Shown here: piece after piece, positions 26,469-34,917 of the stretch | Position numbering within the stretch: the stretch's first letter is position 1 | Layout: every line of letters begins with the position of its first letter | Assembly: GCA_902800045.1 (NCBI GenBank) | Contig: CADCCZ010000001.1 | Coordinates: forward strand, 186,001 to 250,000 | Direction: 5' to 3' | DNA: 64,000 nucleotides | Source of the DNA: an uncultured Bacteroidia bacterium | Lineage (GTDB): Bacteria; Bacteroidota; Bacteroidia; Bacteroidales; ML635J-15 | Notes under the pieces: model-generated | What the model saw: the letters and a program-made list of their open reading frames with translations, nothing else | Databases searched by the model: none | Told to the model about the DNA's origin: nothing | Made by a program: the position numbers and the translations under genes

Positions 26469-27449
26469 TTATTTCAAATATATTTTCTGTCCAATCTGCA
26501 GAATGCTGGTTTCGCTCAGATGGTTAATCTGGCAGAGTTTTGCAACTGTTGTGTGGTACATTCTTGCTACATGGCTCAGAGTGTCACCTTTCTTTATCAC
26601 ATAATAAGTTGCGTTAGGGTCGTCGGGAACATACGAGTATGCCTGTGGATTTGGGTCCACGACCTTGAAATGGGTGCTACTTTTGTCGAGGTTCTTGTAG
26701 GCAAGCTCCATTGTGGCGTTGTCGATTGGGACATTGCGGTTTACCTGACGTGCAGAGTCGGCAAGGGAGTGAGAGAACAGCCATTCGTAAGTGTCGGGCA
26801 GATAAAACATACGTGCCAGACGGCTGTGGTTTACTCCGCTAAGTCGGTCGAAAATCAGGCGAGATGTATCGCCACATGCTATCATCTTGTCAACCACTGC
26901 CTGCGACTGGCTAACGCCAACGGCCTTGTCGGCAGTTCCGTGCATTATCCAAAGCGGAACTTCGTTTAGTCCGCAGTATTCTTTCAGTGTGCCGCCACCG
27001 CATAGGGCCATTGCTGCTGCAACCTTGTTGGGGTAGGTGCCCGCAAAGTCGATTGTGCCGTATCCGCCCAGGCTCATTCCGAGTACATACAGACGGTTGG
27101 TGTCGGTGTGATATTTTTCTGTTGTCCAGTCAATGATCTTCATAATCTTTTCTGGCTTCCATGCATCGCCAGGATTTTGTGGCGCAACGACAACCGCGTT
27201 TATCTTGCGACCCATTAAAAGAGCATCAAGAGGTCCGTATTTGCGCACCATCGACAGGTTGCGTCCGCATAGGCTCCGTCCGTGTAGGAAAAGCACGGTA
27301 GGAGTGGTGCTCGAAACCGAATCGTAGCATTCGGGAATATAAACCCAGAAGTTGTATGCTCCTTGAACCGAATCGCGGTTTGCAATGAGCTTCTGCGAGT
27401 TAGCGTAGAAGGGGATTATGAGTAATATTGCAATAATTATCTTTTTCAT
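26469..27449 (-). CDS. Exported alpha/beta-hydrolase (esterase) with C-terminal LysM
   Basis: A 326-residue secreted hydrolase. The signal peptide is MKKIIIAILLIIPFYANSQ. The hydrolase core has the strand-loop TVLFLHGRSLCGRN (oxyanion), the nucleophile elbow GMSLGGYG, and a later IMHGTADKAV (Asp) and NHSR (His), so the Ser-Asp-His triad appears complete; it resembles PHB-depolymerase/feruloyl-esterase type proteins. Residues about 278-326 form a LysM domain (YVIKKGDTLSHVARMY) that should hold it on peptidoglycan. Its start overlaps the end of the beta-propeller gene by 4 bases (ATGA), and the ThrE-type gene follows after 6 bases, so the three are probably one operon. Confidence 0.88.
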   Translation of the reverse strand: MKKIIIAILLIIPFYANSQKLIANRDSVQGAYNFWVYIPECYDSVSSTTPTVLFLHGRSLCGRNLSMVRKYGPLDALLMGRKINAVVVAPQNPGDAWKPEKIMKIIDWTTEKYHTDTNRLYVLGMSLGGYGTIDFAGTYPNKVAAAMALCGGGTLKEYCGLNEVPLWIMHGTADKAVGVSQSQAVVDKMIACGDTSRLIFDRLSGVNHSRLARMFYLPDTYEWLFSHSLADSARQVNRNVPIDNATMELAYKNLDKSSTHFKVVDPNPQAYSYVPDDPNATYYVIKKGDTLSHVARMYHTTVAKLCQINHLSETSILQIGQKIYLK

Positions 27450-29047
27450 CGTATTGTAAGTTTATAAATATTAGTACCTCTCGAACCAATCACTACTTTG
27501 TTGCCAATTATTATAGGTGATGATTCAAAATTTATGCCGATTAGTTTTGTTACTAGAAATTCACCCGTCTTGCCATCGATGATGTATGCGTGTCCCACGC
27601 AGTCGAATGTGAGGACAAACATTTTACCATCGTTGTTGGTGATTGCCACAGGCGACGACCATGCGTAGTGGTTAAGTTTTTTCGAATATACGATTTCGCC
27701 TGAGGCTTTGCTTATAGCATAGAAGTTTCCGGCTGCCGGCGGATCGTTGGTGCAGATATTTGTGAAAATTAGGTCAGAACAGTCGCCAGTACCGAGGAGC
27801 ATTGTAGAATACATTCCGCCATCGAAATGCTTTTCGCCGAGGGTCATTTTCTTGCAGTTGATTTTTTGTTCCCAAATGCGTTCGCCTGTGAGTCCGTTGA
27901 GTTTTACCAGGTACGATAATCCGTCGTATCCTTGATGGTCCATTTCGCAACCCGAATAGAGGTAAGGTATGCCGTCTTCGAGTTCGAGTATTGGAGTGGC
28001 ATCGGTGTCGTCGTGGTTGTCGTAATGCCATACGGGTTCAAGGTTGTTGAGATTGATACACAAGATGTTGCCATGATTGTCGGTAGTGTATCCATAGTTT
28101 TTGTACACAGCCATCGACGATTCCATGCCGCCAGCGCTGTCATCCTTTTTAGAATAGCGCAAAGTTGAGTGCAAGGTGATTTTCCCTTTTTCGCGTGTGT
28201 ATTTGTAAATGGTTCCGTTTTCACCTATTCGGAAAAGGAAGTCGCCGACAATAAGCGGAGAGGCATCGTATGCGCTCCAGTTTCGCCAAGCATTCGGGTC
28301 CTCGGGGAATAGGTGGGAAACTTTGTGCTCGAAAAGGTCTACAACCAATGCTCCAATCGGTCGTTTTTTCGGAATGCCTTGTCCTATATAATAATTGCCG
28401 TTGAGGGCGGGGTCAAGCATGCCGGTGCCCTTAATGGGGTTGCGTACATCGATTGGCTTGCGCGATGCCTTGCCTGTTTCGTAGTTTATGAAATATAGTT
28501 TTCCGCACAACGAACTGACAATGATTTCCTTGCTGTCGAAGTTGCTGGTAAGTGAATCGGATTTTTGCCTGAATTCCTGCATCATGCTGTCGCTCCATTC
28601 CACATAGAGTGGTTGGCCTGTCCAGCCTGTTCCGCCGCCCCATTGTCCGAAGCTGGTTTTGACGGTGTCGAATCCTGTTTCGAATGTCCAGTCGATGTCG
28701 ATATCGGTAGGAACGCTGTCGATGTGGCCGCAGAATGAAGCATTTCGGAGAGGATTTCCTCTGAATGTGAATATTCCTGGTACATCGGCATATACATCAT
28801 CGGTGTATAAAAGTTCGCCGGGCGTTAGGCTGTCGAATATAGTGATGCTGTATTTCAGCCTTTCTACCGATGGGAACGCGGTGTCGGGGAGAAATTTAGG
28901 CTCTGCTGGCGGAACAATGCTGTCGGTTGTGGCGACTACTTCATCCGAGATTTCGTTGCTTTGCGTATTTGCATTACACGAAGTCGCCATGTAAGCAACA
29001 GAGCAGATTGCTAACCATAATATTGCCAAATATATCGGACGTTTCAT
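27446..29047 (-). CDS. PQQ-like beta-propeller lipoprotein
   Basis: A 533-residue lipoprotein. The signal peptide ends at lipobox ATSC (about residue 24). The mature part contains propeller blades with repeats such as IVSSLCGKLYFINYETGKAS, NILCINLNNLEPVWHYDN and VLTFDCVGHAYIIDGKTGEF, which is the PQQ-like (BamB-like) eight-bladed fold. No PQQ-ligating residues or dehydrogenase motifs were seen, so I regard it as a binding or scaffold protein and not an enzyme. It is first in a probable operon with the LysM esterase and ThrE-type exporter. A -7 box is at 29078-29085. Confidence 0.85.
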   Translation of the reverse strand: MKRPIYLAILWLAICSVAYMATSCNANTQSNEISDEVVATTDSIVPPAEPKFLPDTAFPSVERLKYSITIFDSLTPGELLYTDDVYADVPGIFTFRGNPLRNASFCGHIDSVPTDIDIDWTFETGFDTVKTSFGQWGGGTGWTGQPLYVEWSDSMMQEFRQKSDSLTSNFDSKEIIVSSLCGKLYFINYETGKASRKPIDVRNPIKGTGMLDPALNGNYYIGQGIPKKRPIGALVVDLFEHKVSHLFPEDPNAWRNWSAYDASPLIVGDFLFRIGENGTIYKYTREKGKITLHSTLRYSKKDDSAGGMESSMAVYKNYGYTTDNHGNILCINLNNLEPVWHYDNHDDTDATPILELEDGIPYLYSGCEMDHQGYDGLSYLVKLNGLTGERIWEQKINCKKMTLGEKHFDGGMYSTMLLGTGDCSDLIFTNICTNDPPAAGNFYAISKASGEIVYSKKLNHYAWSSPVAITNNDGKMFVLTFDCVGHAYIIDGKTGEFLVTKLIGINFESSPIIIGNKVVIGSRGTNIYKLTIR

Positions 29048-29077
29048 TAATATAATTCAAACTCTTAAAAACGGCTG

Positions 29078-29085
29078 CAAAATTA
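29078..29085 (-). promoter_or_regulatory. -7 box (TAATTTTG) for the beta-propeller operon
   Basis: TAATTTTG on the - strand, an exact TAnnTTTG match 30 bases before the ATG. Confidence 0.5.
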
Positions 29086-29200
29086 TATAAATTTGTTGAG
29101 ATGGCAAGTCTTATGTTTGTGTAGAAATTTTGCGTCTATACCATGTTTTTAGCAAGTAAAAATTTTTGTAAAAACTTGTAGGCTATAAAAAGTTTTTTAT

Positions 29201-29208
29201 TAACTTTG
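29201..29208 (+). promoter_or_regulatory. -7 box (TAACTTTG) for the glucan locus
   Basis: TAACTTTG matches TAnnTTTG, 20 bases before the debranching enzyme ATG; a CTTG at 29175-29178, 22 bases upstream, is a possible -33 element. Confidence 0.55.
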
Positions 29209-29228
29209 TAGGGTAACTTTTTCGATTT

Positions 29229-31172
29229 ATGGGATATATAAGTTTTGACAAGAACCAACTGGTAAATCTCGAGTATTCGCTCAAGCGTGAACTTATCCGT
29301 ACCAGTCGAAGCGGAGCATACGCAAGTTCTACTATAATTAATTGTAACACAAGAAAATATCATGGTCTGTTCATCTGCCCGATGGAGGACATTGATGGCG
29401 ATAACCATGTGCTTATATCATCGCTCGACCTTTCGGTTGTGCAGCACGACGAGGTGTTCCACCTTGGCGTCCACAAGTACCCCGATGGTGTGTATTATCC
29501 CAAAGGACACAAGTATTTGCGCGATTTCCAGATTGAAACCATCCCGTATTTCATTTATCGCGTTGGCGGTGTGCTGCTTAAGATGGAACGAATCCTCAGC
29601 GACGACGACCGCATTATGCTGAAATACACTTTGCTTGAGGCTCATTCCGATACAAAGTTGCGTTTCCAGCCTTTCCTCGCTTTTCGAAATGTGCATAAGC
29701 TGAGCAAGGCCAATTTCTTTGTCAATACAAAGTATATTCCTGTAGAAAACGGCATTAAGTTGAGAATGTACGATTCGTACAAGTACTTGTATATGCAGAT
29801 GTCGAAGAAATGCGAGTATGTACATGTGCCCGACTGGTACTACAACAACGAATACATCGAGGAGCAGGAGCGTGGCTACGACTATCGCGAGGATTTGTAT
29901 GTGCCGGGCTATTTCGAAGTGCCGATAAAGAAAGGCGAATCGGTGATTTTCACTGCTGCATTGAGTGAAATTTCACCTGCAAGCATATCGCGCAAGTTCA
30001 ATACCGAACTGGCAAAGCGTTCTCCACGCAACAACTACGAGGAATGTCTGCGCAGTGCTGCCCAGCAGTTTATCTGCAAGCGCAACGGCAAGACCGAAAT
30101 CGTAGCTGGTTATCCGTGGTTCGGTCGCTGGGGACGCGATACATTCATCTCGCTGCCGGGCTTGACAATTCATGCCGGCAATGCAAAGGCTTGCCGCGAA
30201 GTACTTGATACAATGTCGTCGGAAATGAAGAACGGTCTGTTCCCGAATATTGGTGCTGGCGACGATGCTGCGCTCAACTCTGTTGATGCTCCGTTGTGGT
30301 ACTTCTGGGCTTTGCACGAGTATGCCAATGTGCTTCCAGACCGCAAACAGATTTGGCAGCTTTACGGCAAAAAGATGAAAGCGGTGCTTGATGCTTATCG
30401 CAGCGGCACAAGTTTCAACATAAAGATGCACGACAACGGCCTTGTATGGCAGGGAACTCAGGGAAAGGCTCTCACTTGGATGGACGCCGTGGTGAACGGA
30501 CGTCCTGTAACTCCGCGAATGGGCTTTGCTGTTGAGATAAATGCTCTGTGGTACAATGCGATAATGTTCTCGCTGGAACTGGCATCTGCTTGTGGCGATG
30601 CCGAATTCATCGAAAGATGGAAAGATATTCCCGAAAGGACTAAGAATTCGTTCCTGCAGATGTTCTGGAATGCCGACCTTGGTTATCTTGCCGATGTTAC
30701 AACCTACGAAACTGCCGATTTTTCGGTGCGTCCAAACCAGATTTTCGCTTGCTCGTTGCCATATACTATGGTTACAACCGATATGGCTGCATCGGCATTG
30801 GAAAAGGTGAAGTCGATGCTGCTTACGCCTAAGGGCTTGCGTACTTTGTCGCCCGATTCGAAGGACTACAAGGGCGTTTACTTCGGCAATCAGGAGACAC
30901 GCGATTCTGCTTACCATCAGGGAACAGTATGGCCATGGCTGCTAGGACATTTCTGCGAAGGTTTGCTCCGCGTTTACGACAAGCAGGCTTTGCCTTTGGT
31001 GAAGAAGATTGCATACGGCTTCGAGGAGGATATGACAATTGCAGGTATCGGCAGCATTTCCGAAATTTACGATGGTGACCCGCCATACAATCCGCGTGGT
31101 GCAATTGCTCAGGCGTGGAGCGTGGCAGAGGTGCTTCGAATCTTCGCATTGATTAAGAAGTATGACAAATAA
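29229..31172 (+). CDS. Glycogen debranching enzyme (amylo-alpha-1,6-glucosidase, GH133-like)
   Basis: A 647-residue cytosolic enzyme removing alpha-1,6 branches of glycogen or maltodextrin. The N-terminal domain has the family start LVNLEYSLKRELIRTSRSGA with STIINCNTRKYHGLFI. The C-terminal alpha/alpha barrel has YPWFGRWGRDTFISLPGLTI with a catalytic acid candidate, GLFPNIGAGDDAALNSVDAP, and ends IAGIGSISEIYDGDPPYNPR, GAIAQAWSVAEVLR. In Bacteroidota this gene normally stands directly upstream of a GT4 and a GH57 gene; here those follow after an inserted lipoprotein gene. Confidence 0.94.
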   Translation: MGYISFDKNQLVNLEYSLKRELIRTSRSGAYASSTIINCNTRKYHGLFICPMEDIDGDNHVLISSLDLSVVQHDEVFHLGVHKYPDGVYYPKGHKYLRDFQIETIPYFIYRVGGVLLKMERILSDDDRIMLKYTLLEAHSDTKLRFQPFLAFRNVHKLSKANFFVNTKYIPVENGIKLRMYDSYKYLYMQMSKKCEYVHVPDWYYNNEYIEEQERGYDYREDLYVPGYFEVPIKKGESVIFTAALSEISPASISRKFNTELAKRSPRNNYEECLRSAAQQFICKRNGKTEIVAGYPWFGRWGRDTFISLPGLTIHAGNAKACREVLDTMSSEMKNGLFPNIGAGDDAALNSVDAPLWYFWALHEYANVLPDRKQIWQLYGKKMKAVLDAYRSGTSFNIKMHDNGLVWQGTQGKALTWMDAVVNGRPVTPRMGFAVEINALWYNAIMFSLELASACGDAEFIERWKDIPERTKNSFLQMFWNADLGYLADVTTYETADFSVRPNQIFACSLPYTMVTTDMAASALEKVKSMLLTPKGLRTLSPDSKDYKGVYFGNQETRDSAYHQGTVWPWLLGHFCEGLLRVYDKQALPLVKKIAYGFEEDMTIAGIGSISEIYDGDPPYNPRGAIAQAWSVAEVLRIFALIKKYDK

Positions 31173-31186
31173 AAAAGTATTGAAAG

Positions 31187-32329
31187 ATGAAAAAGTTTTT
31201 CTTAATGGTTCTCGCCGTCGTTACTTTGGCGGGATTGATGGTGATTAGCGGTTGCAAGAAGAAGGAAACTTACACCGTAACTTTTAATGCGAATGGTGGA
31301 ATCGGAACAATGACCGAGCAGACCTTTACCGAGGGCGAGGCACAAGCACTCACACGCAATGCGTTTACCTACGATGGTCACACATTTAGCGGCTGGAATA
31401 CCGTTCAGAGTGGTAGCGGAGCATCTTACACCGATGGCCAGACAATAACAGCAACAGCAGATATGACCTTGTATGCGCAGTGGGAAAGAAACACAGCAAT
31501 CGTTACTTTCAATGCTAATGGTGGTACTGGCGAAATGACACCACAGACATTTACAATAGGTGTAGCACAAGCTTTGTCTACCAATTCGTTTACACGAGAA
31601 AATTGTATCTTTTTAGGTTGGAATACAGTTCAAGATGGTTCTGGAGCAACCTATTCAGAAATGCAAGAAATAACCATAGAAGAAAACATTACTCTGTATG
31701 CACAATGGATGATTCCTACAGGTCAGCAGGGTGGACATTATTATGTAGATCTCGGTTTGCCTTCGGGTACACTTTGGGCAACATGCAATGTAGGTGCAGT
31801 AAATCCTACAGACTATGGAGATTATTTTGCGTGGGGAGAAACCGCCATAAAGGAAAAATACGATTGGACTACATATAGATATTGTAATGGTGATAGAAGA
31901 TATCTTACCAAGTATTGCAACAATGGAAGTTATGGTTATAATGGTTTTACTGACGAGCTTACAACACTCGAAGCAAGTGATGATGTTGCAACAGTAAATT
32001 GGGGTGTTGACTGGAGGATGCCGAAATGCAACGAACTGGAAGAACTGAATGACTACTGTACTGTAATATGGACAACACAGAATGGTGTAAACGGACGAAT
32101 GTTTACTGGACCTAATGGCAACTCAATCTTCCTGCCTGCCGCTGGCTTCCGTAGTTCTGTCAGTCTCAGCAATGTTGGTGTTCGTGCTTACTACTGGTCG
32201 AGTTCGCTATATGTTGACGAACCTTGCCAAGCGAAGTATCTTAACTTCATTTCGCCCAAATGCGAAGTGGGGCAGCTTAACCGTTTCATAGGTTTTTCTG
32301 TGCGTCCTGTATTAATTGAAAATAATTAG
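31187..32329 (+). CDS. Lipoprotein with two InlB B-repeats and a FISUMP-like C-terminal domain
   Basis: A 380-residue surface lipoprotein. Lipobox is VISGCKKKE (Cys about 23). Two Listeria-Bacteroides (InlB B) repeats follow: TVTFNANGGIGTMTEQTFTE (about 30-100) and VTFNANGGTGEMTPQTFTIG (about 102-172), each closing with TLYAQW. The C-terminal domain begins VDLGLPSGTLWATCNVGA, has YFAWGETAIKEKYDW and VNWGVDWRMP, and ends YYWSSS-GFSVRPV. This is the fibrobacter paralogous-domain type seen in many Bacteroidota surface proteins. It starts 14 bases after the debranching enzyme and 40 before the GT4 gene, so it is embedded in a conserved enzyme operon. The coding style is more AT-rich than its neighbours. 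Confidence 0.87.
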   Translation: MKKFFLMVLAVVTLAGLMVISGCKKKETYTVTFNANGGIGTMTEQTFTEGEAQALTRNAFTYDGHTFSGWNTVQSGSGASYTDGQTITATADMTLYAQWERNTAIVTFNANGGTGEMTPQTFTIGVAQALSTNSFTRENCIFLGWNTVQDGSGATYSEMQEITIEENITLYAQWMIPTGQQGGHYYVDLGLPSGTLWATCNVGAVNPTDYGDYFAWGETAIKEKYDWTTYRYCNGDRRYLTKYCNNGSYGYNGFTDELTTLEASDDVATVNWGVDWRMPKCNELEELNDYCTVIWTTQNGVNGRMFTGPNGNSIFLPAAGFRSSVSLSNVGVRAYYWSSSLYVDEPCQAKYLNFISPKCEVGQLNRFIGFSVRPVLIENN

Positions 32330-32369
32330 AATTAAGAATATAATTGATTAAGTAAAAAAATATACGCCA

Positions 32370-33650
32370 ATGAAAGTTTTGATGTTCGGCTGGGAGTTTC
32401 CCCCACATATTACCGGTGGACTTGGAACGGCCTGTTACGGCTTGACCAAGGGTCTTTCGCATTTCGGCACGGAAATAATATTCGTTGTCCCGAAGGCTTA
32501 CGGCGACGAGGATCAGAACTATGTTTCGATACGCAATGCCAGCGATGCAGTAATTACCGAAAAGGATGTCAAGGAATCCAAGGTGTGGAAGAATTTCCGC
32601 TACATCGAGGTTGGTTCGCGCCTTGTGCCATATATGGACCCCGAAGATTTTGCAAGGATGTACGAATCTAACATTCCTGGGGTTAAGATTTCCGAGAGTT
32701 TCCTCAATACCAAATACACATTCTCTGGTTCTTATGGTCCTAACCTGTACGATGAGGTTTCGCGTTACGCGCTGATTGCCGGACACATAGCGGCACACAA
32801 CGATTTCGATGTCATTCACGCGCACGACTGGCTGACATATTTTGCCGGCGTTGCTGCAAAGAAGGTTTCGGGAAAGCCCTTGGTGGTGCATATTCATGCT
32901 ACCGAATTCGACCGCAGTGGCGAGCATGTCAACCAGCATGTTTACGACATCGAGCGTGCAGGCATGGAGGCTGCCGACAGGGTTATTGCCGTCAGCAACC
33001 TGACAAGGAATATCGTCATCAACCGCTACGGCATCAGTCCCGACAAGGTTGTGACTGTACATAATTCGGTGGAGCCGATGTCGCTGCCCGAATTTACCTT
33101 GCACAAGGGCTTCCGCGAGAAGGTTGTAACTTTCCTTGGTCGTGTTACTTTCCAGAAAGGTCCTGATTATTTCATCGAGGCAGCAAAGAAGGTCATCGAC
33201 CGCGACCCGAATGTGCGTTTCGTGATGGCTGGCAGTGGCGATATGCTCAACAAGATGGTGCGCCGTGTGGCTCAGCTGGGAATTGCAACAAAATTCCATT
33301 TCGCAGGCTTCTTGAGGGGCAACGAGGTTTACGAAATGTTTGGCATGAGCGATGTGTATGTGATGCCGTCGGTGAGCGAGCCGTTCGGAATTTCACCGCT
33401 TGAGGCAATGATGTCCGATGTGCCGGTAATTATTTCAAAGCAATCGGGTGTGGCAGAGGTACTTAAGCATGCCATCAAGGTCGATTTCTGGGATGTTGAC
33501 GAGCTGGCTGATTCGATTTACGGAATGTTGCACTACGATGCGTTGTCGCAGATGTTCAAGAAGTATGGTAAGCAGGAAGTTGAAAATCTCAGATGGGAAA
33601 ATTCGGCTTATTATGTTAACGAGGTTTATAAAAGTGTTTGTGGATATTAA
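32370..33650 (+). CDS. GT4 glycosyltransferase of the alpha-glucan locus (glycogen synthase-like)
   Basis: A 426-residue GT-B fold enzyme. It starts MKVLMFGWEFPPHITGGLGT, whose PPHxxGGLG loop is the glycogen/starch synthase-type donor and acceptor loop. VTFLGRVTFQKGPDYFIEAA and the E-x7-E motif EPFGISPLEAMMSDVPV occur in the C-terminal half. Family relationships and location between debranching enzyme and GH57 suggest glucan elongation or trimming; the precise sugar donor (ADP- or UDP-glucose) cannot be decided by eye. The GH57 gene follows after 10 bases. Confidence 0.92.
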   Translation: MKVLMFGWEFPPHITGGLGTACYGLTKGLSHFGTEIIFVVPKAYGDEDQNYVSIRNASDAVITEKDVKESKVWKNFRYIEVGSRLVPYMDPEDFARMYESNIPGVKISESFLNTKYTFSGSYGPNLYDEVSRYALIAGHIAAHNDFDVIHAHDWLTYFAGVAAKKVSGKPLVVHIHATEFDRSGEHVNQHVYDIERAGMEAADRVIAVSNLTRNIVINRYGISPDKVVTVHNSVEPMSLPEFTLHKGFREKVVTFLGRVTFQKGPDYFIEAAKKVIDRDPNVRFVMAGSGDMLNKMVRRVAQLGIATKFHFAGFLRGNEVYEMFGMSDVYVMPSVSEPFGISPLEAMMSDVPVIISKQSGVAEVLKHAIKVDFWDVDELADSIYGMLHYDALSQMFKKYGKQEVENLRWENSAYYVNEVYKSVCGY

Positions 33651-33660
33651 AAAATAAGAT

Positions 33661-34842
33661 ATGCGTTCAATTTGTTTCTATTTTCAAGTACATCAGCCAT
33701 TTAGGTTGAAAAAATATAGGTTCTTCGACATTGGCAACGACCATAGCTACTACAACGACTACGAGAACCGCACCATTATGCGCAAGGTGGCCGAAAAGTG
33801 CTATTTGCCTGCCAACCAGTTGATGCTCGACTTGGTGAACGAGTACGGTGACAACTTCAAGATTGCATATTCGCTTTCGGGTACGGTAATCGACCAGTTC
33901 GAGTTGTATGCTCCCGATGTACTCGAAAGTTTCCAGAAACTTTTCGCAACGGGCAGGGTCGAACTTCTTGATGAGACCTATTCGCACTCGTTGTCGGCGT
34001 TGCGTCCCGAGGATGTGTTCGACTATCAGGTGAACCGTCACAGAAAGAAAGTGAAGGAACTTTTCGGCTTGCAACCTAAGATTTTCCGTAACACAGAGCT
34101 AATTTATTCCGACGAAATAGGCGAGAAGGTGGCAAAACTCGGCTACGAGGGAATGCTTACCGAAGGCGCACGTCACATTATGGGTTGGAAGAGTCCGAAC
34201 TATCTGTACTGCAATGCGGTGAATCCAAAGTTGAAACTTTTGCTGAAGAACTTCAAATTGTCCGATGATATTGCATTCCGTTTCTCAAACTCGGCTTGGG
34301 ACGAATATCCTCTTACTGCCGAAAAGTATGTTGCTTGGCTTAACGCAATCGACCCGAACGAGGAAGTTGTAAACCTTTTCATGGACTACGAGACCTTTGG
34401 CGAGCATCAGTGGAAGGAAACGGGAATCTTTGATTTTATGCGTGCTTTGCCCGAGAAGGTTTTCAAGTATTCCGACTACCAGTTCCATACACCGAGCGAG
34501 GTTGTGGCAAAACACAATCCGGTTGGCGTGCTTAATGTTCCGTATCCTATTTCGTGGGCCGACGAGGAGCGTGACCTTACGGCATGGCTTGGCAATGAAC
34601 TGCAGAACGAGGCTTTCGAGAACCTGTATAAACTCTTTGAACGCGTGAAGGAACTCGACGACCCCGAACTATGGCGCGACTGGCTCTACCTTCAGACGAG
34701 CGACCACTTCTACTACATGTGTACCAAGTGGTTCTCCGATGGCGATGTTCACAAGTATTTCAATCCGTACAGCTCGCCCTACGAGGCATTTATCAACTAC
34801 ATGAACATTTTGAGCGACTTTAGAATAAGGTTGGGGTTGTAA
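33661..34842 (+). CDS. GH57-family alpha-amylase/glucanotransferase
   Basis: A 393-residue cytosolic GH57 retaining glycosidase, a class acting on alpha-1,4 or 1,6 glucans. Conserved region 1 is FYFQVHQPFRLKK with the HQP motif, region 2 includes SLSGTVIDQFE, region 3 with the catalytic Glu is in FRNTELIYSDEIGEKVAKLG, and region 4 with the catalytic Asp is FMDYETFGEHQW. It ends the glucan operon and is followed by a strong terminator at 34864-34889. Confidence 0.94.
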   Translation: MRSICFYFQVHQPFRLKKYRFFDIGNDHSYYNDYENRTIMRKVAEKCYLPANQLMLDLVNEYGDNFKIAYSLSGTVIDQFELYAPDVLESFQKLFATGRVELLDETYSHSLSALRPEDVFDYQVNRHRKKVKELFGLQPKIFRNTELIYSDEIGEKVAKLGYEGMLTEGARHIMGWKSPNYLYCNAVNPKLKLLLKNFKLSDDIAFRFSNSAWDEYPLTAEKYVAWLNAIDPNEEVVNLFMDYETFGEHQWKETGIFDFMRALPEKVFKYSDYQFHTPSEVVAKHNPVGVLNVPYPISWADEERDLTAWLGNELQNEAFENLYKLFERVKELDDPELWRDWLYLQTSDHFYYMCTKWFSDGDVHKYFNPYSSPYEAFINYMNILSDFRIRLGL

Positions 34843-34863
34843 AGGATTCCAAAGGAAATAGAA

Positions 34864-34890
34864 AAGGCTTGCGTGGGCAAGCCTTTTTTG
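34864..34890 (+). terminator. Intrinsic terminator of the glucan locus
   Basis: Perfect stem AAGGCTTGC/GCAAGCCTT with a GTGG loop (34864-34885), followed by T residues. Confidence 0.85.
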
Positions 34891-34917
34891 TCAATTTTAA
34901 TTATCAGAACTTTATTA

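Noticed and set aside
29973..30917. Antisense ORF (314 codons) opposite the debranching enzyme
   Set aside because: No recognisable motif and fully covered by a well-supported gene.
32286..33299. Antisense ORF (337 codons) opposite the GT4 glucan gene
   Set aside because: His/Val-rich composition typical of reverse-frame translation; the + strand frame has clear GT4 motifs.
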